Origin: Mytilisepta virgata
Taxonomy: Eukaryota; Mollusca; Bivalvia; Mytilida; Mytilidae
Direction of reading: 5' to 3'
Length of the DNA stretch: 64,000 nt
Assembly (NCBI GenBank): GCA_028015205.1
Contig: CM051521.1
Span: 96,448,513 to 96,512,512 of the forward strand
In this document: piece after piece, positions 39,136 to 51,669 of the stretch
Position numbering within the stretch: position 1 is the stretch's first letter
How the letters are laid out: every line of letters starts with the position of its first letter
Notes under the pieces: generated by a model
Told to the model about the DNA's origin: nothing
Seen by the model: the letters and a program-made list of their open reading frames with translations, nothing else
The model's database searches: none
Made by a program: the position numbers and the translations under genes

Positions 39136-42100
39136 ATGGTGGTGGTAATTATTTATGTCAAGATTTATGTTTTATGCTGTTACAGAACATAAATGTTACC
39201 AGCTTAAACATTCCAATAAATAATTGTCTTAATCATAGGATTTGTTTTGTCAGCAAAAAATCAGCAATTGGCAAAGCTCAAAAGTTTCTGGTAATAAAAA
39301 TCTGGAATTTTCTGAAGAAGGCAGCCAAAATTTTTTTAAAGTGAACCAGGCAAATCCTCAGTTAAATTTTTCAATTATAAAAATTGTATATAATTTGCAA
39401 TTAAATTTAGTTATTGCATGGCAATTATTGAATGTATTACGCAACAAGCTTATATTGCTTTTATGAATTATCTCCCCTTTGTAAATTCTAACATCATATA
39501 TGCATGTATCAGTCTGAAAACTTTCTGTTGTGTTAAAAATCACTCCCATCTAAGTATCCCATTTCCTACATTCTGCCATTTAATTTCAGTTGCTTAGTTA
39601 TTCTGTGACAATTTTTTTTAACTCGGTAAATTTAAGAAATAATTCTTGGTAGCTTTTTTTGTTTGAGATTTTAATATGAGTTACATTATTTGAGCAAAAT
39701 TTTATCCGCCACTCAGGGGTAAAATTTAAGCAAATAATGCTGCCAATATTTAAAATCTAATAGGAATATATATGGCTCCCATGAATTATTTCGATTCTAA
39801 TATGACAAAAACAGAAATTACATAAACGAAGTGGTAATGCAAGGTCTTTCATGTGACGGCCATTTTAAATTTTGGAACTTCTGAAATAGAAACCGTAGAA
39901 ATGTAAATACAATAAATTTGATTACAATAAAACTTACTTTTAATTTGATTTTATTGTACTTAAAATTGAGCAGAAAAGTCCAAATATTTGTAGTGTTTCA
40001 CCGTTCTGACAGTTCCTCTGGTGAGACTCAAAGGAATGGCATTGCAATTTTGACTATGCGACTGATTATAATCGGAAATTTTAATACATCCCTGTTTGCG
40101 AAGGGAAAGCAGCATACTATATTAGAATGTTCAATTTAAATATTTTGTATTAATTTAAGACAAATTTTTACATGTTAAATTACTTGTGGATTCTTTTTAA
40201 TTATTTTTGTTTATATCTACAAAGAAGAACTACAGTAAGTGACATCTTACACCAACAATTTACGTGTAGTATTAAATCATCTGTAAAAATCACACAACTT
40301 GTAAAAATTGATATATCAAAAGTGAAGTTTGACTGATGAGGAAATTATTGCTATACATGTAAATATTGACATGTTCGGGTATGTTAAAAGAATCAGTGTC
40401 TTCTATTACATCTTAAAATAACTTCTTAATCCTATATGTAAGATTTTGTATGCATGATTTTTACACCAAAGACCAATTTTGAACATGAAGTTTATTACTG
40501 TATTTCAAAGAACTTGTCAGTTTCATCTCAAATCTATGAATATTTTTACATTTGTTAAGCAACATTTATGTTTGATATGATAGTTCCCACTTTGATCAAA
40601 CTAAGTTTTACTCCCACATTAAATGGTTTTGGATTGTGATGAGTTTTGGTACTTATTAATTTGACAGGTTGTTTAAAGTGTGGGAGATTTTTTAAGGACA
40701 TGGGGGCTCAGACTTTGGCAGGGATTTCAACAGTGATCAAAGTAGCAGTATATGAATATCAAAGCAGGTGGCTGTTTTCTATCAATTTTTCTATTATTTA
40801 CATGCAAACATTACAAATATTCAACAGCTCAAACTTAAGGTAAGGGAAGAAAACAGCTGCTTTCAAATGAAACCCCTGCTTTGGGTTCAATGTTAGCAAT
40901 TTGTATGTATTTGTAAGGTATCTTCCATTTGAATATTCAACAAAGATGTAATAATGAAATACTTGAGTTATACAGTTGTTTCCAAACCCATGATATTTAC
41001 TCTTAAAAAAGCTTGTAGCTTGATTTTTTTAATGCTAGCTGACTGCAATATATTGGTTGATGAAAATAAATTTACAAGAATAAATTCTCAAGTTTTTGTT
41101 GCAATACTTTCTCAAATATGAGATTACAGTAACAAACCCAGTAAGTGATTTTGAAAACCTTAGCACAAAGTATTCAGACAGATACATGTTTATTTGATGT
41201 TAGAATCTCTGCTCTAGCAAAGTTAATCCTTCACTTATCATGATGAACATTTTTGTCGTTATTGAAATTAAGTTACAAATGTCAGCTACTCTATTTTCAC
41301 AGCATTTCTGAATAGGTTCCAATACTATGCTATTAGATCTGGATTATTTATTTAAAACTGTTTTAGATGAATTGTCGTGGAAATTCTTTATAGATATCAA
41401 CTTCTCCTTGATTGGGAACATCTTTTGTAAGAAATTTTATCAATAAATTGTTTCTGGATGCATCACAAGTAATTGTGTATTAAACAGAATATTAGACTGG
41501 AAAATGTTTGGAAGCAGTGTCTTAAAACCATCGTAATGAGAAAGTGTGTTGGTTTAATTAGACACATGTGATCACATTTAGTTAGTAAATCTAATAAATA
41601 GTAATATTGGTGTTATGAGAATTTCATAAAGCAGTAAAGATTTTGTTTCAATCTGTACTAATCTTGATGTGACTATTATAGGGATGTCGGAGAAAGAAAC
41701 CGAAGCATTTAAAATCATGTACATCTGCCAAAGGCTTAGTTTGGGACGATCATCAAGTACAACCATAGAAAAACTCAGTCATCTTTTACAAGTACTTATA
41801 TCATAGGGAGTCTTTGATCTCAGTTGTTTTGTTTTTCTTTCTACAAAATTTATTTACATCGGTACATTCCTGGTAGCATGTGTGTGCTGGTTTTTCTAAT
41901 TGAATTCAGTGAATGTTTGTTAAACAAAAGAGTGACATTCTGGCAGACTGTTTATTCACAAGCTAGATTTATAGTTGTTGTACATCCAGGATTTTGTTTA
42001 AGAATCTTTGTGTTCTAGATCACAGTGGAAATGGTCTGTCATACCTTGGAGTAGATGTTCCATAAAGTTATGAGGAAGATGACATGAGTTATCATTATGG

Positions 42101-44513
42101 AGAAACATGAAAATATTACAATAAAGTTGCTAATCGAGGTTTAACATACTCAGATCAAGAGGTGTCTGATGCAAAAAAAATTCTTTTCCAGAGATTTGCC
42201 TTTTGTACTAGGAAATTTAAAACCATGTTGTCAGTGAGTTGAAACACTGAATTTTGATCAGAACTTCTGAGTGCACATAATGGGCAATAAACCCAGTAGG
42301 ATCAGTTGATTTCAGTATTTTTAAATTATTGTTAATTTTTATTAAAGAAGAAATACAAATTCACTAAATTGGGAAAGGGCATTGTAGTCCATACTTATAA
42401 ATCTGTATTTATTTAAATGCAAAGCATGCACTATTCATATACTTTTTACTCAACAAAATTTATTTACAGACTTTATATTTCACTAGAATATATAAAATTG
42501 AAAATAGCATACAGATGTAAATGTTTTTGATAACCTTCCTAATTTAGTTCATAAAATGTCCTTTGAAGTTGGATTTATATTTTATGTAAACTTTTACAGA
42601 CTTCTTTAAGATACTTTATTGAATGCAGCTGTTTTTTATTGTTTGTCAATAATCGGTTAATTTTACATCTGATATGTCTCCTTTCACTGTTCTCAGCTTA
42701 ACTTCCGATAGATTCTGAAATATTTCTCAATTTGACGGTAGTCTGTAATTACGCTGTGAATATAACTACTATTTTCTCTCTTTAAATGCACAAATTAGTG
42801 ACTACTTAAGATATGATTGATCCATCCTTTAAGACGATTACTTTCAATCGTGACATTTGTATCAGCAATTTCTTTCCGATGCTTTGACAATTGGTATAAT
42901 CAACATCGTAACAAACACAAAATATTTCTGCAAGGTTTCCCCAACAAATACGCTACACCACAAACAATATAAAATAGAAAGTCAATTGTCTCAATGTTCT
43001 TTCCCATAATTCCATTAAAAATTGATTGCTTCGGTAAATGTTTTTAATCAATTTACCCCCCTTCTAATCTTGTTCTACTTAAGGCTAACATTAATTGTCG
43101 CACAGAATTGATTCTTAGCATGTGGTTCATTCCAGTTATATTTTCTAAGATTGTATTCTGCAGTAATTCTATTTAAGGGAGAAGGTTTTTCGTAGAAATA
43201 AGGTTAATCAAATTTGTACGGTGTTGACAAGATGATTTTTGTTCATGTGTTGAATATTTGATTCCAAGCAACAAGTTTTATGATCGATGGTATTGATGTT
43301 AGGGAGGATAAATAGCAGGGGGTGACAAAGGTTTGGAATCAACAGATTATTTTCAATATTTCTGGCTCAGCTAACTTTATTGATCAGTAACTAATATTAA
43401 AATACTCTGTATGATACAAATTCTATTGTCTATCATATTTACTGGGAAAACCCTAGCAAAAGATCTATGATTGAAGAAGCTTTAATATATTGGTTAAAAA
43501 TTTTAATAACATTTCGTAAAAGATGACTTTTTTCACATTGCATGATTTTGAGTCTAATTTTGGGTGGTGGGATATTAAGGAGATTAAAATTAAGTTTGAT
43601 GAAGACAAGTGTTATAATAAAAATAAAGGACATTTTTATTAATTCTTATAAACCATTAAATAACAATTAAAAGTAAGAAACCAGATTATTTTTTTATGCA
43701 ACCTTTAAGGTTTCTTGAAACTGATTACCGGTACTCTTTTGATAGAGGTCATCTGTCAAATGTTATTGAAGGGATGGTTGGCTTGAGAAACTATTTTGAG
43801 GAAATTTTTAACTGTATTTATATTATATTAATAGACAGAAAATGAAAGCAGCATAGAGTTAATTGTACAGTACTCATCTAAGTACTTCAGATGTACAATA
43901 GTTTTAATTTGATTGAAGTGCCCATAGAATTACTTACATCCTGTTAGGCCTAATCTACTTATTATTAGGAAATACGATTATTCCTTAATTGATTATACAT
44001 CCCACAAACCATAATTCATACATAAATAGTACCCCTAGATGTTATGAAAGCTTGTGACAGACAGTTACTTTCTAGTTTGGTTCAGTATCCTATTATCCTT
44101 CAATGTATGTACAATGCATGCTCTTGTAATAAAGACACAATCACACACACAAAAAGTTATTGGGCCAAAAAATTCTGTACCTTACAGTAATACAGAGAAA
44201 ATCTTTGCTGTTGCACATTTTTACACAATGATACTCAATTACGAAAGAATGTCAGTAACTTTGATTATGAACATTGATACTGTAACTATTGAGTACAATA
44301 GAGTTACAATTATAACTACAGCCAGAACTTGAATTAATCATTTGTCAAATTTTATAAGAAGACGATTCTATAAGCTACAGATGCAAAAATGATGGGATAC
44401 TGGGTATTTGTAGGCCTACCCTGTCATAATAAGTTACTTACAGCTTGCTGGATGGCTGTTAAATTTAGATTTAGATGTCCTTACTTAAACTGTCAATTTC
44501 TTTCTATTCGTAG

Positions 44514-44617
44514 TTTTGAAGAGGAAGTTTGAAAGACAGCCAATATCAGTAGCAGCAGAACTTGGAGAAACAGCAGTCTTGCAGTGTCTTCCGCCTGAGG
44601 GAAGACCATTACCTGAG
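44514..44617 (+). CDS. unc5: unc5 exon 3: first part of second Ig domain
   Basis: The exon has 104 nt (residues 145-179), phase 1 in and phase 0 out. The acceptor is ATTCGTAG at 44513 and the donor GAG|GTAAAT starts at 44618. The codon split across intron 2 (T|TT, Phe) joins Ig1 to FLKRKFERQPISVAAELGET. The first Ig2 cysteine is residue 169 in the stretch LQCLPPEGRPLPE, which matches the UNC5 signature of cysteine followed by a P-P-E-G turn. It is too short to appear as a long open frame, but frame, phase and homology agree. It needs exon 4 to complete the fold. Confidence 0.94.
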
Positions 44618-47600
44618 GTAAATTAACCAATACATTCTTCCCCATTTAGAATTTTTATAGAAAGAAGGCTTGTCAAATAGATATCACTTTCCAAGCTTTA
44701 TACAGAAATATTGTCTAAATATGAGTGTAACATCTTTTCTTGGATTTAAAAAACAATCATTAAAAATCTGGAAATCTGCATGTATATATATATATTGATC
44801 AGTTCCCATGAAGACCCCTATTGACTTGTTCTAATGTGTCTTATGAAAATGACCAGTTACAAATGAAAAGAAGTGGCTAAGATTGATTGTAAAATTGTTT
44901 ACACTTGAGTGGCAAATCAATAATGTCCAGGTCTGACGATATTGAAATCAGTTCTAAAGTGACCACAACTAATGCGATTTGTTTGCAAACAATGTAAATA
45001 TGCATTAGTGAGGGTGTTAACTGGTATCTGTTCTTATGGGAAAATTATTTTCTAGTAAAATGTAACTTGCAGAAATATATTAAAAGCAATCATTACTGGA
45101 GAAAACGGGGAAAGGGATGTGTAAAGCACAAACAAAACGCAAGGGCAAAAATCCTGTTTACTGATATTTGAGGAAAATTGTGATCATTGGGTAGATTGTA
45201 GAGTGGTCATGATACCCGTCCACCCTTTATATAAAGGTAATTTATGTATGTACCAGATCTCAATGTGCTTGTGCCATCCTATATGATAGATTTTATCCTT
45301 TGCATGAGAAATTATATTAATATATACTCTGACAAGATAAATATTGTAAGGATTTAAATTTCAGTTTTATACATGTTTAGGTTCTTCAGATTTCATATAT
45401 AAATCTTAATATAATTGGCAGATATTTTTCAGTTCTGTGACAACTTATATTATGCAGACCAGGCAGGAATTTGAAACATAATACCAGCGCTATTAAATTT
45501 CACTCCGCACAAAATATTCATAACTCTATTAAAATTTTATTATAGTTTAATTTTCTTTTTAATAGAAAATTTAATGCCAGCTCTATAAATCTTGTATATG
45601 CAGTAGGTTTTTGGTAAGATTTAACGGTCATATTGATCTTTTGGTTGTTCATTTCACAAAACTTTCCCTATGCATCAGTGGATTATCCATAATGAACCCT
45701 GAACAAAGACATAATATGGTTAGAAAGATGAAAGCATTTAGTTTATATACCTTTTAACCTGTAACATATAAAACCTTCAATTTTTTATAATGGAAGATTG
45801 CATCATTAAGGATTTTACCACCCAGATTTTACAAGTAATTAATGTACAACATCCACTAAATGAAAATATTTCTTGATGTGAAGTGTTACTCTATGAAAGA
45901 ATCGGTGTTGAAAGAATTAATATGCAGCTTTATTTCGTTTTATTGCAAATTTTGCCAGGATATATATTCTTTATTTGGATTTGAGATGTATCAGAAACTG
46001 TATGTGCTATGAATAAGTAACACCCAGTGCATTTCACTTGCACTTTTTAATTGTAAACAGTAGCTTACAAATTTTGATAAGGCATAACACCCAAGTCATT
46101 TTAATTTAAAATTATATAAAGGGTTCTTGACTCGTTAGCCTAGAATTAGCTGAAGAACTGATCACATTATTAAATCCCACTGAACACCTGCGATACCTGA
46201 TCGGAATTCATCTTGCTTTCGAGTGTACCTCTACCTAACATATGATAGCCCTTGTCACTAGTCAACTATACAGTCAGCCAACACCTTAATCACATCAACA
46301 TGATATAGTATCCATGTTTTTTAGTTAACTAATATTCTTGAATTAATTGTACCCTACTCTCATATAACAACCTTTAATTATTTAACCAACATAAAGGATA
46401 AAGTCCGGGTACCTTGTAATTATGTGTCAGAAGGGGAATGTTGACATTGAGTATGAGGGTTAGGGTGATGGATAGGGTCATTCTACATGTATTAATTATG
46501 TTCCTCTGTGATTACTAATCATAGGATTTTCTTCATTACATAACTAATGCTTTTACATTCAGAATGTGTAATGTGTAGTAGGAATTTGCCTGGGGTTGTG
46601 ATTTTCAGACATTTTAAAGTTTTTAGTAATTCAGATATTTTTTCTTTTTTTTAAATGATCAATTAATAAGTAAATAAACAGAGACAAAATTAATCTTCTA
46701 GAAAGGTTGAGAAATGTTCGGATAAAAATCTACAAAAAAGGACCATTATATGTGTTGTTAAAAGTAAAATCTCTTATTTATTTGATTTCCTTTCATGAAC
46801 GGTAAATAAAAACATTTTTAATAACAGCTTTGTAGCTATATTCTTATTTTGACAGAACCCTCACAATACAAAATACAATACAGCATTAAAAAGAACAACC
46901 TGTTTCCATAAATTTTTCAGATTATTATATCAAACACAAAGACATAAAAAATATTAAAAATCTTGAGATGACTTAATGTCAACCAACTTGATATTTGATT
47001 GAATTGGAGTATTGTAAACTTTAAATGGCTAAAATCTGTAATTTACTTTTGGAAACGCTCTTAACTTTATAACTCTTCAGATATTATCAGTTTGAACTGA
47101 ATAAACTGTATGTTTTTGTCCCACGAAATCGCTTTTCTTTTTAACCACACAAACCTTAGATTGGCAGGATGTGATTTGAAGACCGATAAAATTTTCTTAT
47201 GTAAAAAGGCCTTCATGATGAGTCAATTAATTTCTACAGGTGATTCTATAATTGCAATGATCTATCATGGTTCTAGCGACCTCGTCATAATTTTCATTTG
47301 TGTGAATTTGTAAGACAGAACGCCGGTGATTTTTATTCATTCTTTCTGAAATAAAGACGATACAAGGAGCCCATTATTATTATAATTGCATATAATTATG
47401 CAGAAAATTTCAAACTGCCAATTATCCCAGTATTAAAAAAAAAGTTTTGAATGGGATTATCAAATTTTGAAAATTTTGAGTACAAATTTGTGGTGTTGAA
47501 AATAAATTGAGATGAATTAAGCTGTCATTCCATTTATAAAAGGGAAACCTTACTTGAACTGTTAACAATTCAATAAATCAAGTTGTTTATACAGTTTTAT

Positions 47601-49611
47601 TCAAATTTTTGACTTGTCCAAGTTTTTCTAACTTCAGGTAATGGCTTAAATAGGAAAATAAAGTAATTTTAGTCAGGTGTTTGAAAAATAGTTGTCCTAA
47701 TACCTATTATATTAAGAAGATAAAGATCAGAAAGGACAATTTGACTTTATTTATGTTTTCACAATTGAATTTGTTTTGTAAGAATAGGTGAATTTATCAT
47801 TTTAATAAAGAATCATTCAGCTTGGATGCTTTTTATAACTGTCTGACAACATTTACCATCCTGTACAGTGAGACAGATGTTGGAACTTACGCTTAGACAT
47901 AAGAAAATTTTTTCATATTTTTTCAGATTATATAATTTAAATTTTATATAAATTTCTTAGAATTATATGTCATTAAAATTCTGGTGAAAAGTTAAAAAAG
48001 CTTGAAGAACCCATATTACAATGAGTTTTCTCTGACTTCCAAACTTACCCAGTGATAAATCAGTTTATATTTATCATCGCACACAGTGATTGACATGAAA
48101 CTTTGACAATATCTACTTTGAGTTTCAATGTTTCATTTGAAAACATTATCAGGTAATCACGGATTTAGGCCCTATTTAATTAAGATAATTAAAATGTGAA
48201 AGAAAGTATAGATTTTCAGTCTTGAGTATTTCATTTAAAAATGTATAGAAAAAAAAGAGATAATAATCCATGTTTAACACAAGCATTATATTAACATAAA
48301 ACAAAGGACAATTAGTATATAGGAATTAGGATCATTCCTGACAGGATCACCCAAAAACTAGATTATTATCCGGAATTAAATACCCAGACAAGATTTCAGT
48401 TAAGTGACACCAAAACAAACTATAAACAAATCATATGCACAGTAGAAATATGTAATTTCAATGCATTTTTGATAATCTTTTTCATATTTTAAATGCAACA
48501 TGACAGACAACTAAGTGACCTTTCTTTGTTTCTATTGCACCCGTCAAAAATTTTGTATCATTTTATTCAGACAACGATAAAGATGATAAAGACGAGACCG
48601 AACTGGTATTCAGTCTATTCAGCTAATACTGGTGATATCAGTTTGATCAAAAAAATATGGCTTGGGTTTTTCAAATACAGTATAAAGTTTGTTTAAATTC
48701 CCACTTGCTCAAATTTCAAACGAGTGTAAGAATAAAATCTCCAATTTCATATAAATGGGGTGGATTGAAATAAAGTGCACTGTCGGTTATATTGTTTAAT
48801 TTAATAGAAATATAAAAATTACCATAGAAAACGGATACCTTAGATCTGTAGAAATACAGTTGTTGAAATCCATTAATAAAATAAATAATGACTGGCTACT
48901 TTGATTACAATTTATGGAAGGTTTTCCTATCCAAAAAGGGATAACTGTATTATTTTATAGCTTTTGTTGATGTGCCCTTTTATATTTTGTCACCATAAAT
49001 AAGAGGTTTATGGTGTAAGGAATATGATCCACAAGTTAACTCTTGTCGAACTTGACAGCTTCAAAATAACATCAACAGTCATTTGGTTGTACTTTAGAAT
49101 TATTTTTTCATTACTGTTTTGATATGTTAGTATATAATATATTTCTTCCCCTGGTAGAATACACCCAAGGAAAGAGAAAAAAAACATTTGGTGTGAAGTT
49201 AGTAATTGAATTACAAAAAAGTTAATTTTGTTAAAGACTAACCTTCTGTTTTCTATATTCATGGTTTCAGGAAAGGTAGTGAACAAATAGGTGAGCGATT
49301 ACCTTTTTAAGCAGTCTTATTTCATTTTATGGGAGAGGAGGAAGAGGGCAAAGAAGAAATTTAAAAAAGAATAGCAGATTTGAATGGAACCTTGAATCAA
49401 ATAGTAGTATGTTTTGAGAAAAATTTTTAAATCCAGGGATTTGAGACTGCAATCCAGAATCTCTCTCTCCTCCTTCTTATAAAAAAAATCAAATGGTTTC
49501 TGTAGTACACGCTTTCCTGATTCTGAACATGCAATAGAAGACATGTTAAGTGCAAGAGAATCCTGTGTAAAGTATGTTCGTTAAAGCAGGTGTTATATTT
49601 ATGTTTTATAG
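44618..49611 (+). other. unc5: unc5 intron 3, about 5.0 kb
   Basis: This phase-0 intron divides the second Ig domain. A short TA microsatellite lies at about 44782-44796. Sequence around 46130-46280 is slightly GC-richer, with no recognised content. No other exon is seen. Confidence 0.75.
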
Positions 49612-49798
49612 GTATACTGGATAAAAGATGGAGAAGAGTTGGACAAAGCAAAATTAACTAAACATAATTACATTGTGTCACACATTGGTAATCTTATGAT
49701 CAGTCAGACTAAGCTTTCAGACCAAGGGAATTATACGTGTGGAGCAAGAAACCAGGTCACAAAGAGGCTTAGTGACTCCGCAACCCTTACTGTATACA
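49612..49798 (+). CDS. unc5: unc5 exon 4: second part of second Ig domain
   Basis: The exon has 187 nt (residues 180-241 plus one base), phase 0 in and phase 1 out. The acceptor is TTTTATAG at 49611 and the donor A|GTATGT starts at 49799. It opens with VYWIKDGEEL, the Ig core tryptophan strand (W182). It closes with LSDQGNYTCGARN, the canonical D-x-G-x-Y-x-C motif (C222 pairs with C169 of exon 3). N219-Y-T is an N-glycosylation sequon next to the disulfide. The domain ends at TLTVY and the split codon A|TT (Ile) leads into the first thrombospondin repeat. Confidence 0.96.
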
Positions 49799-51501
49799 GT
49801 ATGTTTTACATGTTATTTTAAAAGAATTTTTACCTGCTGTTGTTGTGCATCAAGCTGAGCAAACGTTTGTATAACTGAGAGTACTGTCCATTTCAATAAA
49901 AATTGCATAATTTTAAGAGTCAAAATGGTATTGATTTAGCATCAAAAGGGTTGGTGCACAGAAAGATGTTGCATAAAATCTTTAAAAATTTCCTAATTAA
50001 AAAAAAAAAAATTGTAATTTTTTACCTGAAAATATTGTGAAAAATTTTTGGAAAAAAACTATAAATTGATCATATACAAGTTGCTATTATTCTTTATAGT
50101 ATAAATTGAGAAAAATCCAGTTTTAGCTTAAGATTTGATTAAGAAATTTTTATAAGAAAATGTTTCAACTATGGCTGTTCTACAGGAAGGGGAAACTTGA
50201 ATTGATAATAACAGATTCTTTACACTCCTCTTCTTTGCCTGCATTGATTGTTCCGAAAGAATCTCTGTCAGACAACTATCAATAACTACCTAAAGCAATC
50301 TAAATTCAGTCAGTGTTTTGAGGAAGTACCACATATATTTCTCCATGGGATTTTGTTTTACTCAATGGTTTTATTTCAGTCTAAATATAATCCTGCAAAA
50401 AGCTTATGAAAACATAATAAATATATCATTACATTAAAAACACAGAATTATGATAGGCTGTGTTGATTTGGTAATAGAGAACTTGACACATGCAGATATT
50501 TGATATTGAATCTTTCCACTTTTACCCTTTCCTCAATAAAACTGCTGATTTCACCGATTGATTTTCACAAATATTATTTTGAATTTGATCATTAACTGCT
50601 GGGAAAAATTTAGATTATGAAACAGAATATAAAGCGTATACTGTACTGTAGTTAAAATTATGTATAGTTTATTTTGTGGGAGTTTTATATCAATAATCCA
50701 ATGCGACAAATTTCTTTAAAAAATGAAATGACTGATTATAACAATCCGCCTTCAGTTTAGAGGTATTAAGGTATTCTGCTTCAACGATCAAACCCTCTGA
50801 TCTCCATGTTTGCCATATTATCGCTGACAAGTTTCCCGTGATTGATTTTAATAACATCATAAATCTGTATAAAACCGAATATTACAGACAATCTATTAAA
50901 ATTTGGTGTACATTGATAAAGGGCGTAAAGATCAGACTGTTAATATCAATGTTATTTTGTCAGATTCATCAAAAAAAAAAGAAGTCTAAAGTGCTTCGTT
51001 TTTTCTGGCAACTGACAAATATTTGATTGAGAATGGTAGGTAACGTGATGGTCAGCTGTTTATCATCAGTCACAAAAATGGTGTATATTAACAATTTGTC
51101 ATATCTATGATCTAACTATGAAAAATGCAATACTACCGTGACAAATTGTGATGTATGAAAATTCAATATGTCTGAGTTGGAACATGCATCTACAATCGTA
51201 AAATGGTAAAATGGGAAAGTTGATTTAAAGGTTGTGTAATGTACATCAGCTAGGTGCATTCTAATAAAAGATCACTCTAAATTCTTTTTTTAATTGAACC
51301 ATATAGATAAAAGGGTGAAAAGAATACTGCAGAAAATTTACTAGCACTTATAAGAACCTTCACCCACAGTTGTTCTGTAATGAAATTAACTTTTTGAGAA
51401 ACCTGCAAAATTTTGTGGTTTCAAACGAGAGCTTTTCAGGAAGTGCTATTTGAAAAATGTTTTAAATTTAGAGTTCATTCAAATTTTATTCAATTTTGTA
51501 G
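49799..51501 (+). other. unc5: unc5 intron 4, about 1.7 kb
   Basis: This is the shortest intron of the gene, between Ig2 and the first TSP1 repeat. It is A/T-rich with nothing specific recognised. A slightly CpG-richer stretch lies at about 50750-51060. Confidence 0.8.
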
Positions 51502-51669
51502 TTAATGGTGGCTGGTCAACATGGAGTCAGTGGACAGATTGTTCGGTGAAATGTGGCAAGGGTATACAGAGACGTGTTCGATCATGTTCAAACCCTACCC
51601 CATTACATGGAGGAAGTCAGTGTGCTGGGGATAAGAAACAGGAGACATCATGTTCTACTATCTGTCCAG
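51502..51669 (+). CDS. unc5: unc5 exon 5: first thrombospondin type 1 repeat
   Basis: The exon has 168 nt, phase 1 at both ends (residues 242-297). The acceptor is TTTTGTAG at 51501 and the donor G|GTAAAA starts at 51670. It encodes one complete TSP1 repeat starting NGGWSTWSQWTDCSVKCGKG. Six cysteines (255, 259, 270, 282, 292, 296) and the layered R-R-x-R motif are present. W246, W249 and W252 form overlapping W-x-x-W sites for C-mannosylation. The residue before the second cysteine is Lys, so the usual O-fucose site is lacking, as I recall for other UNC5 repeats. Because the exon is symmetric, skipping it would remove exactly one repeat and keep the frame. Confidence 0.97.

Larger units (their letters stand above)
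38239..44513 (+). other. unc5: unc5 intron 2, about 6.3 kb
   Basis: The intron runs from donor GTAAGT to acceptor TTCGTAG. It holds a 27-bp minisatellite at 38502-38590, a GC-richer candidate regulatory block at 38885-39135 and a CpG-richer stretch at about 42690-43110. Otherwise it is A/T-rich with no recognised exon. Short frames such as those near 39242, 40646 and 41824 show no domain. Confidence 0.75.
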
